A DNA stretch of 64,000 bases from Scortum barcoo (Eukaryota > Chordata > Actinopteri > Centrarchiformes > Terapontidae), in assembly GCA_023238725.1 (NCBI GenBank), contig CM041535.1:23493230-23557229 (forward strand), given 5' to 3'. Below are positions 24,526 through 36,593 of the stretch, one piece after another; the stretch's first letter is position 1; every line of letters starts with the position of its first letter. Both the position numbers and the translations under genes were made by a program. The notes under the pieces are model-generated. The model had not been told where the DNA came from and made no database searches. It worked only from the letters and a program-made list of their open reading frames with translations.

Positions 24526-27000
24526 TGACTACATATACACATGTACTGTGAGTGACTCGCTGTGGGGGAGGGGAATCCATATTTGATGAGTGTGTTATGA
24601 GCATTTGCAGTAAATGTCTCCACTGTAAAAATAATTATTATTTATACCATTATGAACTGATAATGAACTATCTGGCTGATATATGGTTCACAGTCATACA
24701 CGTGAACACGTGCACATTTCCTTATTACAGCAGGTGATCTTGTACAAATATGGGAATGTAGTACGTTCACATGTTCGTTTTACATCCGAGAGTTGATTAT
24801 TTCAGTAGCAGGCTGTCTGCTTCAAAACCCAGGACATGTACCTGTGGTACCAATTACCAGCCCTGTCTGCCTATCTGAGTGTGTGTGTAGGTGCATGTGT
24901 GCATTGATACTGATGAATCAAGTTACGGAGAGAGAGCGCGAGCACCGTCTCTCCAGTTTTTAAATAAGATGTTTTCCCCGCCTGTGGTGGTTACAGTGAA
25001 ACAGCCAGGTGACCTGTTTCTTCTAACTACCAATTAGATTAGTGCCGTTTTCTCTCTTCACACCCACAAACCGCTCTGTAAGGTGCCCCCAGATGCTTAA
25101 CTAACCAATCTAATGTAGAGGAAGAATATAATTGCAACTTCCAACATCTGTCTGGGTAAAGACTTGAGTAGCAGACACAGCAGAGACCATCTAGCTGAAA
25201 TTATTACGAGCCAGACAGACAAATATTGCAGCGATATGAATCACATACAATGCATAACTTAAAAACGATATTTCATTTTACCTCAGTGGTTACAGTTAGA
25301 AATAAAGAAATGTAAACTGTTATGTTTTTATATGTCATTGAATTCAAAATTGGGTACTTTAGTTAGCCATGCTTTTAATTTCTTAAATGTTCTTCACATG
25401 TATCAGTAGTTGTAATCAGCAGCTGGTAAACTGTATAATGGTTACTTACAGCAAAGCAAAATGCAACTGAATTTTTTTTTTTTTTGTAAAGCAAATGTAA
25501 TATATTGTAAAATACTCTCATAGCAACTAGTAATTTTAAATTTTCCAGTATGTGTGTACACAACCTAACATACTTGCAGCACAGAAAATAAAACTCCACG
25601 CAGATGCCTGGACCCTCCTTGATACATTTTTTCTTTAAATTAGTTTTCTGGACCAAAGCTCAGGAAGAAGACTGTACCTAGACAGAAACAGAAAATAATG
25701 ACTAATTTTGGCAACAGTATTCTCCTTCCTCTCACTCCTCTTCTTCCTTTGTCAATTTGTATAAAGTTAGGCTTAAATTATTTTGGAAAATCTTTGGTGC
25801 AGTTAATTACACAATAGTTTGTTGTTTTTTTGGGGTGTATTCTGTTTTAAAGTCCCAATCCATAGTTTACTTGAAATCTATTTATTTGTTGTTTCTCAGT
25901 TTGTGACCATTGGAAATACAGACTGGGTGTCTTAAACTGTGTCCAAGTATTACTGATGTAAACATTCAATTGATAAGGTGGTTATAGCTGTGTAATAGTG
26001 TTTGACCATGTGGTTTTATTCTGTAAATACATTCAAGACTTCAAAAATAACAGCTTCCCACACTGTGTTTTGATTTTTATAGCTGAGGCTCCTGTTGTGT
26101 TTATTTTTCCTTTTATTATTTCTACTTTAATTTATCACAATTTTCTTATTATTCGGATTGGCGTTTCTTTTGAAGTACAGTGTGAGCTGCTGTCTACGAT
26201 GGATTATGAGTCAAACCCCTGGTCCATCATTCTCCTCCAGAAGGAAGTGACTGACAAGCCTCTTATTCCACCACAGAGGAAGAGAGAGACAGACAGAGAA
26301 TCAGAGAAACAGAAACTGTGAAAGACAGAAAAAGCAGCGGGGAGAAAAAAAAATTGCAGGAAAAGAGACAGATGGATACTTCCCACACAGTGTATGCCCA
26401 GGAAATGTAATGTGTGATTGTCTCACACAAGTGCCTAACCTTTGCTCGACTTCACCAGATGAGAAAAGACAAATGGAGGGCGAGACACGGTCTTATAAGA
26501 TGGGTCTCATGAGTTGGCTGTAGGGCAAAAGAACGTCCTCCTGTTTAACTCTGGAGCACTGATATCTTATATTCTTTACAGCAATCAGAAAAATGAGTCA
26601 TATGACACAGAGACACTGTGTTTCTTGGCTCGCTGATGATGAGTCCATACTTGGCCATTCATCACTGTTCATGAATCCCAGAAACACAACACAGAAGTGG
26701 AAGTGAGACACTGTAGATAAAGATTTTTTACCAGAGAAAAGCAACAAAAACAACATTTTCAGCTGGTGTGAACCTGTCTCTCCTCCTCACTGTCTTTATC
26801 TCACTACACCCTCCGAACTAGATAACACTGCTTGTTTGTCTTTTTTTTTTTTTTTTAATGACCCATATGAGCCTTCTCTGATCAAACACCCCAATCAGTT
26901 GGTAACTTCCAAAGTGTTTTCAGATCTCCCACCACAATTGTTTGTAGGTTTGGCTGGGTTCAGGCACAAAAACTACTCCATTAAAGTTAGTGAACAATCC
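24526..27000. other. noncoding DNA, no gene seen
   Basis: AT-rich, with T-tracts at 25472-25485 and 26841-26856 and a purine-rich patch at 26270-26360. No exon recognised. Confidence 0.5.
26841..26856. repeat. poly-T tract (T16)
   Basis: Uninterrupted T run. Confidence 0.9.
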
Positions 27001-27004
27001 TAAG

Positions 27005-27415
27005 GGAATTCAGGGAATCATCAGTCACCTCATGATTCGATTTAATTACAATTCAGAGGGTCATGATTTGATTATTAAATGATTCTCTCTCAATGCATCC
27101 TGATACATCGCAATGCATCTCAATTTAAGATTTCTGCGAACAAGTGTGCACAAACATGTGCTTCTAAAAAAGCCAGTGGTGTTTTGTTTTTTTTTTATCT
27201 TTTGTTGCTTGCAGATAATTCTGCTATCTTCACATGATCTAGAACATAAACACCATGCAGACACACTTCGTAGCTGTAGTGTCAAAGTCTGGAAATGGCA
27301 GTCTGTTGAGGATTGTGCTGCTAATCGATTATAGACTTTACTGAATGGATGCAGAATCATTCAACAAAGCATTATGATGCATAGATAGATTATTGAATTG
27401 ATTATTTTCCACACC
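27005..27415. mobile_element. hAT-like non-autonomous element (MITE) remnant
   Basis: The left part has CATGATTCGATTTAATTACA, then TCATGATTTGATTATTAAAT and the CAATGCATC / GATACATCGCAATGCATC series. The right part has CTAATCGATTATAG, GCAGAATCATTCAAC and TTATTGAATTGATTATTT. AATCGATT/GATGCATTG-type words at both ends, partly inverted with respect to each other, are typical of a widespread teleost MITE usually placed with hAT elements. There is no transposase frame. The superfamily is from memory. Confidence 0.55.
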
Positions 27416-27489
27416 ACCATAAACTATGCTGGGTGAAGCATTTTATATGGTCACCTGCTGCACTTCTTGCCAAAAAAGGTCTTATGGCA

Positions 27490-27620
27490 GTGTAATAACT
27501 TCATGCAACTTCAGCTTTTCCTTGTGACAGCCAATATAATTTGCATAGCTACATTAACATGAGCACGGGTCATATAGGCAATTAAGCATATGAATTTGGT
27601 GAGCACAAACATTTTTTTTC
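27490..27620. promoter_or_regulatory. candidate conserved noncoding element
   Basis: A short repeat-free block with TTTGCATAGCTACATTAACA, GGCAATTAAGCATATGAATT and a GGGTCATAT nuclear-receptor-like half site. No coding signal. Function is inferred from motif density only. Confidence 0.2.
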
Positions 27621-27629
27621 TTTTAAACC

Positions 27630-29115
27630 AATGCAGGGAATCAAAGGAGAAATACTTTTTCGCATTTTCATCAACTGTGAGTGTGAAGAGACTAATCTCC
27701 ACCAACCTTCACCTCTCTTAATTAAAAGCAGAGGGGATGAAGTAAAAATTAGGAGGAACTGGCAGACAAGCATGGAGTGGAAAGAATGGCAAACGAGAGG
27801 TATAACAGACTTTATGGCGACCACAGGCTGCGCTCCTGCTCAAGTCTCAAGATTAGAAAAATACCTCCTCCATCAACTGGATCACCATGGTGACAGAAAA
27901 ATAAGGGCCTAGCTGGTGAGTAAGGTGTAACTGTTAAATTTGACGCATACAGACAAAAAGAAAAAAAAAATTCCACAGACACACATGCTGGTTTGAAAAA
28001 TGTTTTCTGTGGTTCTCTGTGATGAAACTTAAAACTTTTTTTTTTATACTAGAGCAACATTTACTGTAGAGGGGATTCATTTTTGAGGGCCGGTGCTCGT
28101 GACAATTAAGGAGAGCCTGACACGTGAGGCCACCTGTCGGGTACTGTGAAATCATTCAACCTCCAATGTATGTGAAGGGAAGTGTGTCACGTTTCATGTT
28201 GGTGTGCGGCAAGTAGCTTTTTCAGGCATAACGAATAAGAAAAGGAGGGAGGAGGAAACACAAATGCACAAATGCAGAACACAAATGCAGAGTAATGGAA
28301 AAGAGATGAATGTAAAGAGATAAAAAGAAGGAACTCTCTGGGTTACTTCTGCCTTTTAAAGCCCCCTGGCTAACGGACTGATCTAACTTTGTCAACACCT
28401 GTTTCACAAATTTTGCTTTGCTCCGCAATTTTCAGCACCCAGGGAGGCTCAGTACATTATCGGCCTCCTCTCGATAAAGTCCCAATACATTTGTGAATGG
28501 ACCTCCATTAATGTTTAAGGCCCCCGGGGAGAAATCCCAACTATGTTCTACCACTTATTTGCACAGTTTGCAGTGAGATAGTACAGACTTGCATGCTCCA
28601 TTACTCCCCACCCTTAATCTGAAAATATACAAATTTTTTTTATTTGACATTTTTTTAAACCGACATTATTATCAAGTAACCACAAATGGTTATTGCAAAC
28701 AAGCTTTATCCATGAAACATATAACTGTGATCCAGTGTGATTTATCACAAAATGTAAATCATTTTCAGCTTTGTTATGTTCTTTTTTCTTTGCATCTATC
28801 CATTTCTTTTCTAAATCACAAGTTTAAAGCTGTCTTTCAATTGAGTTTGTACCACCAGTTCATTTTTCCAGTGTATTTTTTAATATTTTTATTGACTAGT
28901 ACCAAACCAGCTCTGTCCTAAAACAACTGTGGAGAAAATTACCTTTGTATTAGCTGTGGCCCTGAACTCTTTCTTTCAGAGGTCATATTTAACAATTCAT
29001 CGAGTGGGGGGGGAAGAGGTATTTTTCTTGCCTGAAGATGAAAGTATTACATTCGTGTGCGGTTCTATTCACATGAGATTACCATTACCTGTGACTTTAA
29101 TAACTCTGGCTTTTT
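27630..29115. other. noncoding DNA, no gene seen
   Basis: Contains a small tandem of ACAAATGCA words at about 28257-28293 and AT-rich DNA. No exon recognised. Confidence 0.5.
28257..28293. repeat. short tandem repeat of ACACAAATGCAG-type unit
   Basis: Three ACAAATGCA copies in 37 bases with unequal spacing (10 and 16 bases). Confidence 0.7.
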
Positions 29116-29405
29116 AATAACTTCACAGGTTGATTGTGATCTTACCTGCTGTCTTTGTGGTCTGTAATGTAAAAATGCTGCCTTAAATTTCCCTGGAAGA
29201 CAGCAGCCATCCCATATAGGTCATATGTAAATCAACATTTTGGGTTTTTGCCATTTTAGGCCTACTTTTTTGCTTTACAGTATTTAGATTATCTATTGTG
29301 GCGAGCTCTAGCCAACTTCTGAGAAATGACACACACATTAACTTTTTTTCTTTCGTAAGAGCATTAATTAGCATTAATCAATTGTATTAACTAAGCGACA
29401 TTATT
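29116..29405. promoter_or_regulatory. candidate homeodomain-rich noncoding element
   Basis: Contains GCATTAATTAGCATTAATCA, a direct duplication of GCATTAAT at 29361-29368 and 29371-29378, followed by CAATTG. It also has AGGTCATATGTAAATCA and TTAGATTATC words. Clustered TAAT cores are what homeodomain proteins bind. No open frame or repeat family is present. Regulatory function is inference. Confidence 0.3.
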
Positions 29406-32400
29406 AGGCAACATAAGTAGCTTATAATAAGCTTATAATATAAGAAGCAACACAGCAGCTGAAATGGGTTTAAATCACTGACACCAGGCTGTGTTGTTCC
29501 CACTCTTCACAAAACTTACAAGCATACAATTTACTTCCAATGCCAACGTAAGGGGGAAGTATAGGGTGGGGTTGTTGAGGTGTTGGATGGGCATGTGGCA
29601 TGAGCTTTCATATGACCTGCAGACCTTTAGTTTGCCCTTTTATGAACCATAAGCGCAGCTTTTCTCCAACCTTCAGTGTGTTAGCCGCCAACCCCTTATA
29701 ACATATTTGTTTTTCCATTAACTCAACTAATCAGTTGTTCTCGTGTGTGAGTTATGTGATTTTTGGTTTTCTGTCTGTTTAGCGAAATAGGAAATAAATA
29801 GGCCACTAAGTTGCACTAGATAGAATATGGTAGAGCTGCAGTATAGCTAGACTTCAGGTGGTTAAAGGAAAATCAATAGGAGGCAGTTATTTCAGCTGAG
29901 GATGCCAAACTGCCTGTCAGCCGTCAGCCTACGGTGGGATTATGCACTCTGTCCTCACTCAATGACAGAAGATGCAAATATAGTCTAACACTGTGCCAAG
30001 CGAGAGACCACCCTGGAGACGCACACAAACTCAATGTGAGAGAGAGAGTTTGACAGCAGGAACAAGAGTGGAGTGAAAAGTCGAAAGTGAAAGACGCAAA
30101 GACACACCGAGGTCAAGAAGGGGAGAGGAAACCGAGAAGGAAGCCGAGAAGTAATATTTATGGCTGCTTTAGATGTGAATAAATATGTACATCTCAACAA
30201 GCGAAGTAGTATTCAGCTGATCTGACAAATGTTGATTTAGCCGTGTTATTGATGGCACTTTTTTTCTTTCAAACGAAAGTTACAGAACAAAGCCTCGGGG
30301 CATGTAGACGTCTGGGCCTTTTTAAAAAATGGATTTGTCAGCCTCATCAAAATCAAAAGGACTTCAAAGCGTATTCTGGTTTTCTACGAAGAGGTTTGTA
30401 AAAAAAATATACGTACATTTATATAAATATATTTTGATTTTATTACGTTACATTTAAAATTGTGTGCTTGTTAACATTACGCCTTTCAAAAGTCTTACTT
30501 CATGTTGTATCTCCTCTTCAGTAAAAACAGGACTGTAAAAACACATCCCTGAATGCTTCCTTAATCTGCGCTGTCAATTTCACGACAGCTTCAGTGTTTT
30601 CTTTTTTGTTTTCCTTGGTTCATTTTTTTTTTCTCCATGACTGTATAATGGCAGATGCTGACACTTGATTGTCTGTCACTCAGAGAGACAATGACAATGC
30701 TAATACTGCTGACTGAAACAAAACAAATTCTCATGTGGAGTAAAAAATTGAAATAAACATGAATGTTGAATAAACTGAAGAAATATGGAAATGCCCAGCC
30801 TGAAAATAATGTTACACTGAATCCAGGGCTCCAAAGGAAAATGAACCATTTGACTATTCTAATAATAAGAACAGTACCCTTACCTCTTCTTACCAGGGGT
30901 GACGACCTTTGTCTCCTATCATTGTACTGCTGTTGGTACGAATGGACACAGGCCTCTTTCTGTACGTATCCTTGGCCGTGTACCAAGTTTTAAAAACTTT
31001 TTTTTTAAAGCTGACTAAGAGCTGCTGTAAATGGCCTATATAGTACAAAGGTTGTACTGTCTGCTCTGCTCCATAACCCTTATCCTCTGCTTATTCCCGC
31101 AACCTCCAAAAGGCAATAATTATGATTGTGACAGCTGGATATATTTTCCCTCTGCACTTAAAAATATCCCCTCATTGTGTTGCTCTTATTTTCTGATAAA
31201 ATAATTCATTTCAGTGCTATTTTATGTCATCCTGCACCTTTATTTGAAGGTTTTTAGTGCCTCCCTGACCTTTCTCTATGACCATCTTCACCACCCAGTA
31301 CCTAATGTGAATGTATATACAGTGGAAATGGCTTATAGTGAGATCAGATTCACAGTGATCTGCCACTTATATGGGTCAAACAGCTCAGGACAGAATCCTT
31401 CCTATGCAAATGCTGTTTGAGTAATTGGCTTATAGGAATAAAGTCATCCACTTCAAGTGTTTATTTTGGGTCTTTTCATACATGACAACATATGGAAAAT
31501 TAAAGTAATTCCATTTTTTTTTTCTCCTCCTGTGGTATTTTGCTTCACTGCTCCCAGCTGGCCACCTGAGGCTGGTGCGGCATGCAAATTACTATCAGAG
31601 GAGGAAAAGAAAGTCTTGAAGTTTATGACAAACAATGTGCAGCGACGTGCAGTGAAATTTGGTGTTGCTCAGGCTACCTTGTGCAGTCTACTCAAACAAC
31701 AAGAAGCAGTCAGCTGCTTGTGACAGAGACAGAAAACAAGGATGTCCAGCTTCGATCTTCCATAACATAGCTGGGAAACCTTTGGTGTCTTTAGGCTAAT
31801 TCAGTTGGCTTTAGTCTGGTTCATCACCGAGCTAGTAACTAGTCTTCGCAGTCCAGTCAAACTGCACTTTAAAAAAACACTGGGAGATGCTGTGGTAACA
31901 CATAAAAGAGGTGCTCTTTTTTTTGCAGCAAACAACACATGCCCCTTTTTACAACCTCTTTACTTGAAGCTGAGCCGATCTGAACACTTTCTGCTGTCTT
32001 CCGTAACTCAACAACCCACAAAAGAGTTTCACAGTGTCTGCCGCACACAGTGGTACTTTTTCACACACACAGGAAAGATTCGCTTCTAATAACAAACCTG
32101 CCAGAAAATTGCTCATAATCATTCTCCAGTTATAGTGATCAATTTGACCCAGACAGGTGTGGTCACAGTAAGATTTTTCCACTGTATACAATATTATTGA
32201 CTATGCAGCAACATGACAGCGGCATTGTCAATACTTAGCAGCATAATATGGAGAGTGTATCCACTCATGAGAAATGCATCAAATTTAGATTTTTCATATC
32301 ATATCATACCAAAGTTCATACAGTACAGTAACAATTATATTAGATATCAGAAAAATGATTTGTGAATGTGCAGACAAACTCTCCTCCTTTGCATGAAGAC

Positions 32401-32700
32401 TTAAACCCATTAAATAATAACAGCTTTTGTCACAGACAGCCTCTGAACCACAATGATTACAATGAGGTAACATTTCTAACAAGAACACGATATGGAGATC
32501 ACTGTGTCAGGGACATATCAGCAGAACTGCTGCGGCTCCAGATTGTCTGCCTGTTCAGTGAAAATCATTTTTCTCCCACAGCAAATTCACCTGACGCCAA
32601 TCTAACGGTGTGAAAAGAAGCTGTAAATTAAGTACTGTTCCAAAATCTGACAAACACTGGCGACCTGCAACCCGATCAACTATTCACACTGTCAAATGTG
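29406..32700. other. noncoding DNA, no gene seen
   Basis: AT-rich sequence without recognisable exons or known repeats. The frame at 30591-30986 (minus, 131 codons) is hydrophobic and Ser-rich but has no domain. The frame at 31457-31723 is likewise unrecognised. Confidence 0.5.
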
Positions 32701-32824
32701 TGTACACACATTCATATGCAGACAGTACAAGCATTGTGCCATGAACTGTGTACCCAATACATAATCACAGCATATGTGGTATCACAAATGCACACACAGT
32801 GCAGCAGCGTAAGAAAGCTTACAG

Positions 32825-32879
32825 ACACACACACACACACACACATTGACATTGACACACACACATTGACACACACAAG
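32825..32879. repeat. (AC)n with ACATTGAC interruptions
   Basis: A perfect AC run at 32825-32845, then three ATTGAC-containing short units separated by AC pairs. Confidence 0.9.
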
Positions 32880-32969
32880 GTTATTCAACACAGCATTTGG
32901 GGCAACAGTTGGTGGTAAATCTGTTTTCTGTTTTCACCTCGATACACTGCAAAAGACATTTCTTTATGA

Positions 32970-32970
<1 letters not shown>

Positions 32971-33022
<52 letters not shown>

Positions 33023-33090
33023 GTGTGTGTGTGTTGTGCATGTGTTCATGTGTGTGTGTTTGCGTCTGTCTGTGTTTGTGTGTGTCTTTG
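32971..33090. repeat. (TG)24 then imperfect TG array
   Basis: Perfect TG at 32971-33019, then TG with TTT, CA and CGTC interruptions to about 33090. Confidence 0.95.
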
Positions 33091-33181
33091 TCCCTATTCC
33101 TACTGGCCAAATACTCTTCAGTCTGTTGGTTTCTTTAAACTCTGCAAGTGGTCTTGACAGCAATCAACGAAGTATAAAGCT

Positions 33182-33203
33182 TTGTGTGTGCAAAGTGTGA
33201 GGG

Positions 33204-33234
<31 letters not shown>

Positions 33235-33315
33235 TGAGGTGTGTGTGTGTGTGTGTGAGGGGTGTGTGTGTGTGTGTGTGAGAGAGGTTTTGTGTGTAAG
33301 GTTGTGTGTGTGCGC
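33182..33315. repeat. TG array with GAGGGG-type punctuation (minisatellite-like)
   Basis: TG blocks of 14-24 bases alternate with GAGGGG, GAGG and GAGAGAGG punctuation. This gives a longer-period repeat of about 25-40 bases over the dinucleotide. Confidence 0.85.
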
Positions 33316-33484
33316 ACACATTACACAGAATTTCTTCTTTCCATCTCAGGGATGAATGATTGCTACACGTTTGCCAAAATGTGAATTAAATCATAACATT
33401 GCTCATATACTTATTATGAACTTTACTTAGGTTGATAAATCACGGAAGTTCAATCGTCTGTTGATGCACCCAGCGTGACCAAGA

Positions 33485-33521
33485 GCTCTCTCTCTCTCTC
33501 TTTCTCTCTCACACACACACC
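33485..33521. repeat. compound (CT)n(AC)n microsatellite
   Basis: CT run with one TTT step, followed directly by AC5. Confidence 0.9.
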
Positions 33522-33840
33522 CCCACGCACAAATCTCTTTAAACACAGCATCAGTGATCTCTTAACATCAATAAAAGGCTGCTTTTGAAACACAGGCACA
33601 TTGGTTAATAATACTCTGCCCTCTGCCACCCTAGTTAACATTTCCATTCGACGGAGGTGTCAGATCGCACAGATGTACACAAACAAGTACAGATGCGCAC
33701 ACACGTACACTCACACAGCCATATCTTACCAGTGTCACTCTCATTAAAAGTTTGTAATTAAGAGCGAGTCAATAAACACAGAGACACACTCTCAGGTGCA
33801 CACACTACTCAGAGGTCCACTTTAATTGCTCACGGAAACA

Positions 33841-33878
33841 AGCAGCAGCAGCAGCAACACACACACACACACACACAC
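33841..33878. repeat. compound (AGC)5(AC)11 microsatellite
   Basis: Five AGC trinucleotides run straight into a perfect AC array. Confidence 0.95.
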
Positions 33879-34050
33879 CCAGAGCAACAGCAAGAGACAA
33901 ATGTCCTGCTTGCTGGTGTTTGTGCACATCAACACTTGTGTGAATCCAGTGCTTAAAATGTCAGTGTGATTACTCGCGTGCCTGCATATGTGTGACAAAT
34001 TCTAATAAGAACGCACTCTCGTGTGTTTTCTCAAGATCAAGCGTGAGAGA

Positions 34051-34074
34051 GTGTGTGTGTGTGTGTGTGTGCGC
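34051..34074. repeat. (GT)11 microsatellite with GCGCGC end
   Basis: Perfect GT run followed by GCGCGC, an alternating purine-pyrimidine tract. Confidence 0.9.
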
Positions 34075-34291
34075 GCTCCTTTTGGGATGAGACACAGCAA
34101 TTTATCGCACTGAATCGCACCCCCTGATGGTGTTCGACCTCGAGCAGAAAGAACAGAGAGAAAGGAGAGAGGCAGGCAGGCAGTTTGAGCCTCATGGGCA
34201 CCTCTCCGCGGGCGGTCCCCGTGCCTGCACCCGGGCTGATAACACGGGGTGGAAAGAAAGGAGGGCCTTGAGGAGAGGCGGAGAGGGCAAA

Positions 34292-34307
34292 GAGAAGAGA
34301 GAGAGAC

Positions 34308-34342
<35 letters not shown>

Positions 34343-34343
34343 C
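34292..34343. repeat. (GA)n microsatellite
   Basis: GA array with CA interruptions near 34306-34319, perfect from about 34320. It sits in a purine-rich stretch starting near 34135. Confidence 0.95.
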
Positions 34344-34345
34344 AC

Positions 34346-35595
34346 GTGTGGTGTCGGTAGGGTACCACACACCATTGCAGCCATTAAGCTGTTCTGCTCA
34401 TTCTCACACTGTACTCTCTCACTTTCGCTTTGTTTGACAGCTGCTGTGGCTTTTTGTTTTTCTTTTCCAGTCTCTCACACTTATCGCACCTTTTGATGAA
34501 TGATTTAGCGCTTGAAGTATTGTTAAATGACTAGCTCCACACACAACATCAACACACACACACAAGCAACTTCAACTTCCTCTGTTCTTCACACAGAGTA
34601 AGTTGTCATCATAACTTTCTTGATTTTATGAACTGTTTTCTTTATCTGTGGAATCCCATTGTTACGTGACATTATCTTTTTTAAATTCAAGCCAGCAGAG
34701 CAAACTATATATGACTATAAAACTTTCTGAAAATGTTTGTCACCTATCCACTATGTGGTGCGTCTTAAGCGCTACTGTACAGTTTGTACTTTGGAGATAC
34801 ATCTGCTAATGACTGATTGTACTTTAAGGTAGTTACTGCTGATATTGAACACTTTTTCTACAAAAAAAGAAAAGAAATTAAACGCTGTGAAAAATAATTT
34901 GTGTTTTCACTGAATTGTTCAGCGTGGATCTCAACAAACCCACAAATAAAATTTTTAAAAAGCTGGGAGGAACATTAGAGTTTCAAGTCATTTGTGGATT
35001 TCGTTCTTATTATGTGTTTTTGCCTGAAAACAGCTTCCCGTTGATCGCTATCATGTGCAACTTGCCGGATGCTTTTAAGGTGTTGCCTAGTGACAACAAG
35101 ACGCCTCTGACTGCAAAAAGATCATCTGCGTGATTGTAATCAGTGTTGCGGAGAGCAAAAAAAGCATCACGGCGCTCATTTTTTAGTCATGCAGAGTGAT
35201 GGCAGCCGTACTTTGCTAGCTTCCCGTTGTTTAAGCTCACTGTCTCCCTCTCGTTCTCCTCCTTTGGTTGCCTCGCACACACCCTCTCTTCTTCCTGCTT
35301 TTCTTCCACATGAAAGAAGAGTTAGAAGAGTCAGAACACGTCAGCGCTGTTTCACGTTCCCCGCCTTTATCCTTCGGCAATTCTATACTCATCCTCACAT
35401 CCGTACTGCTTTTTTTTTTTTTTTTTTTTGTTAACAAAAAACATCACCGTTTGTTGCTGTCATGAGACAGAGCTGAACATGAAGGAGAATATTCAGCTCT
35501 TTGTTATTTTGCTTTTTAATCTTTATGACCCTTTTTTTTTGCACGTTCTCACTCTTCTGCACTTTGTCTGCAGCTATCATTTCCGCCTTTACGTG
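34346..35595. other. noncoding DNA, no gene seen
   Basis: No exon recognised. A T20 tract lies at 35410-35429 and a pyrimidine-rich patch at 35240-35300. Confidence 0.5.
35410..35429. repeat. poly-T tract (T20)
   Basis: Uninterrupted T run. No retroposon body recognised on either side. Confidence 0.95.
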
Positions 35596-35910
35596 AGATG
35601 AATCAAATCTACTCGCTTATTTTCTCTCATAGCACCGCTTTCATCAGCCCTTTCATTGATTACAGATAGTCTTTGTTGTTAACATTGATTATATCAGTGA
35701 TTTAAAGCTGACTACCAAAGCATTAAAAAGAAAATGTGTGATTAATCCCCATAGCGGGCTAACATTTATGCTCTTAATTTCCTATGCATTTTGTCAGAGT
35801 GACATTTAGTTTTCTTGAAATTTTATCAGAAATGCATTCAAATGTGTCTTCTCGACCCAATTATAGTCACACTGACATTGTATTATCAACATTTTAATTG
35901 TGTTGGGTTT
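35596..35910. promoter_or_regulatory. candidate conserved noncoding element
   Basis: A repeat-free block with TTTCATTGATTACAGATAG, AACATTGATTATATCAG, GTGTGATTAATCC and CCCAATTATAG. TGATTA/TGATTAAT-type PBX/homeodomain words recur about every 40-60 bases. No coding frame. Function is inferred from motif density. Confidence 0.28.
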
Positions 35911-36129
35911 GAAGGTTGGAGTTTGCTTTGAACCCTTTACTGTCTATTGGATCGCTTTTTAATAGTTCAGTAGTGAAGGAAGCGCTTATATATTAAAACA
36001 CAATCAATCACCAGTATAATGAAAAATATAAATATGTACCACTTATCTGGAATCAGTCTCTAAGTGGTTTTAGCTGGCTGTTAAAGAATCCCTCCTGCTT
36101 TCCTTTGAGAAAATGCGTGCGCGCGTGTC

Positions 36130-36335
36130 AGTGTGTCTACTTCGTATTAGTCAGGTCAACAGGAATGCATTACATATTCATGAAATTACCAAATTATGAA
36201 AATGGAACATGAGTCAATGCTGGGATGAAAGAAAGCCAGCCTTGCATGGCTTCAAAGCTCCCATCTGAAATTAGTTATAATCTGAACGCATGGTGTGTGT
36301 GTGTGTATGGTCACACTGGATGTGAGAATAGAGAG
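36130..36335. promoter_or_regulatory. candidate conserved noncoding element
   Basis: Contains ACATATTCATGAAATTACC, CAAATTATGAAAATGG, AGTCAATGCTGGG and TTAGTTATAATC words with no repeat or coding character. A short TG run begins at 36293. Function is inference. Confidence 0.22.
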
Positions 36336-36593
36336 CAGACACAGAGAGAGAGAGATAAGGGCTGACCTTCAGTGAATCACTTCCCTCGCTGGACAGACTT
36401 GTGGGGAGGCATCATGTTTGGCAACTGTTCTTACAGAGGAAGAAGACAAAGAAGACAGAGAAAGAGAGATGGCAGAGAAACTGGAGGCAGCGTCTTAGGT
36501 ACACTGGACGCGAGGAACAAGAGGGATGCAGTGAGATAAAAGCCAAAGAAGACAGATTTGTTTTATATGTAGAAATGGAGTAAGGATAGATAA

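Larger units (their letters stand above)
32700..34345. repeat. microsatellite cluster, about 1.6 kb
   Basis: At least seven simple-sequence arrays lie within 1.6 kb: AC at 32825-32879, TG at 32971-33090, a GAGGGGTGTG-type TG array at 33182-33315, CT/AC at 33485-33521, AGC/AC at 33841-33878, TG at 34051-34074 and GA at 34292-34343. Between them is loosely CA/TG-rich DNA. No coding exon is credible here. The open frames are repeat artefacts. Confidence 0.9.

Noticed and set aside
30591..30986. 131-codon minus-strand frame with hydrophobic stretches
   Set aside because: It begins and ends in poly-A/T-rich sequence, and the hydrophobicity comes from T-rich codons. No recognisable family.
32698..33321. 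Long Cys/Val, Thr/His and His-rich open frames on both strands
   Set aside because: They are translations of (TG)n/(CA)n arrays, which stay open in several frames by composition alone.
34002..34384. Ser/Leu-rich frames (115-122 codons) on the minus strand
   Set aside because: They run over the (GA)n tract and CA repeats. Low-complexity artefact.
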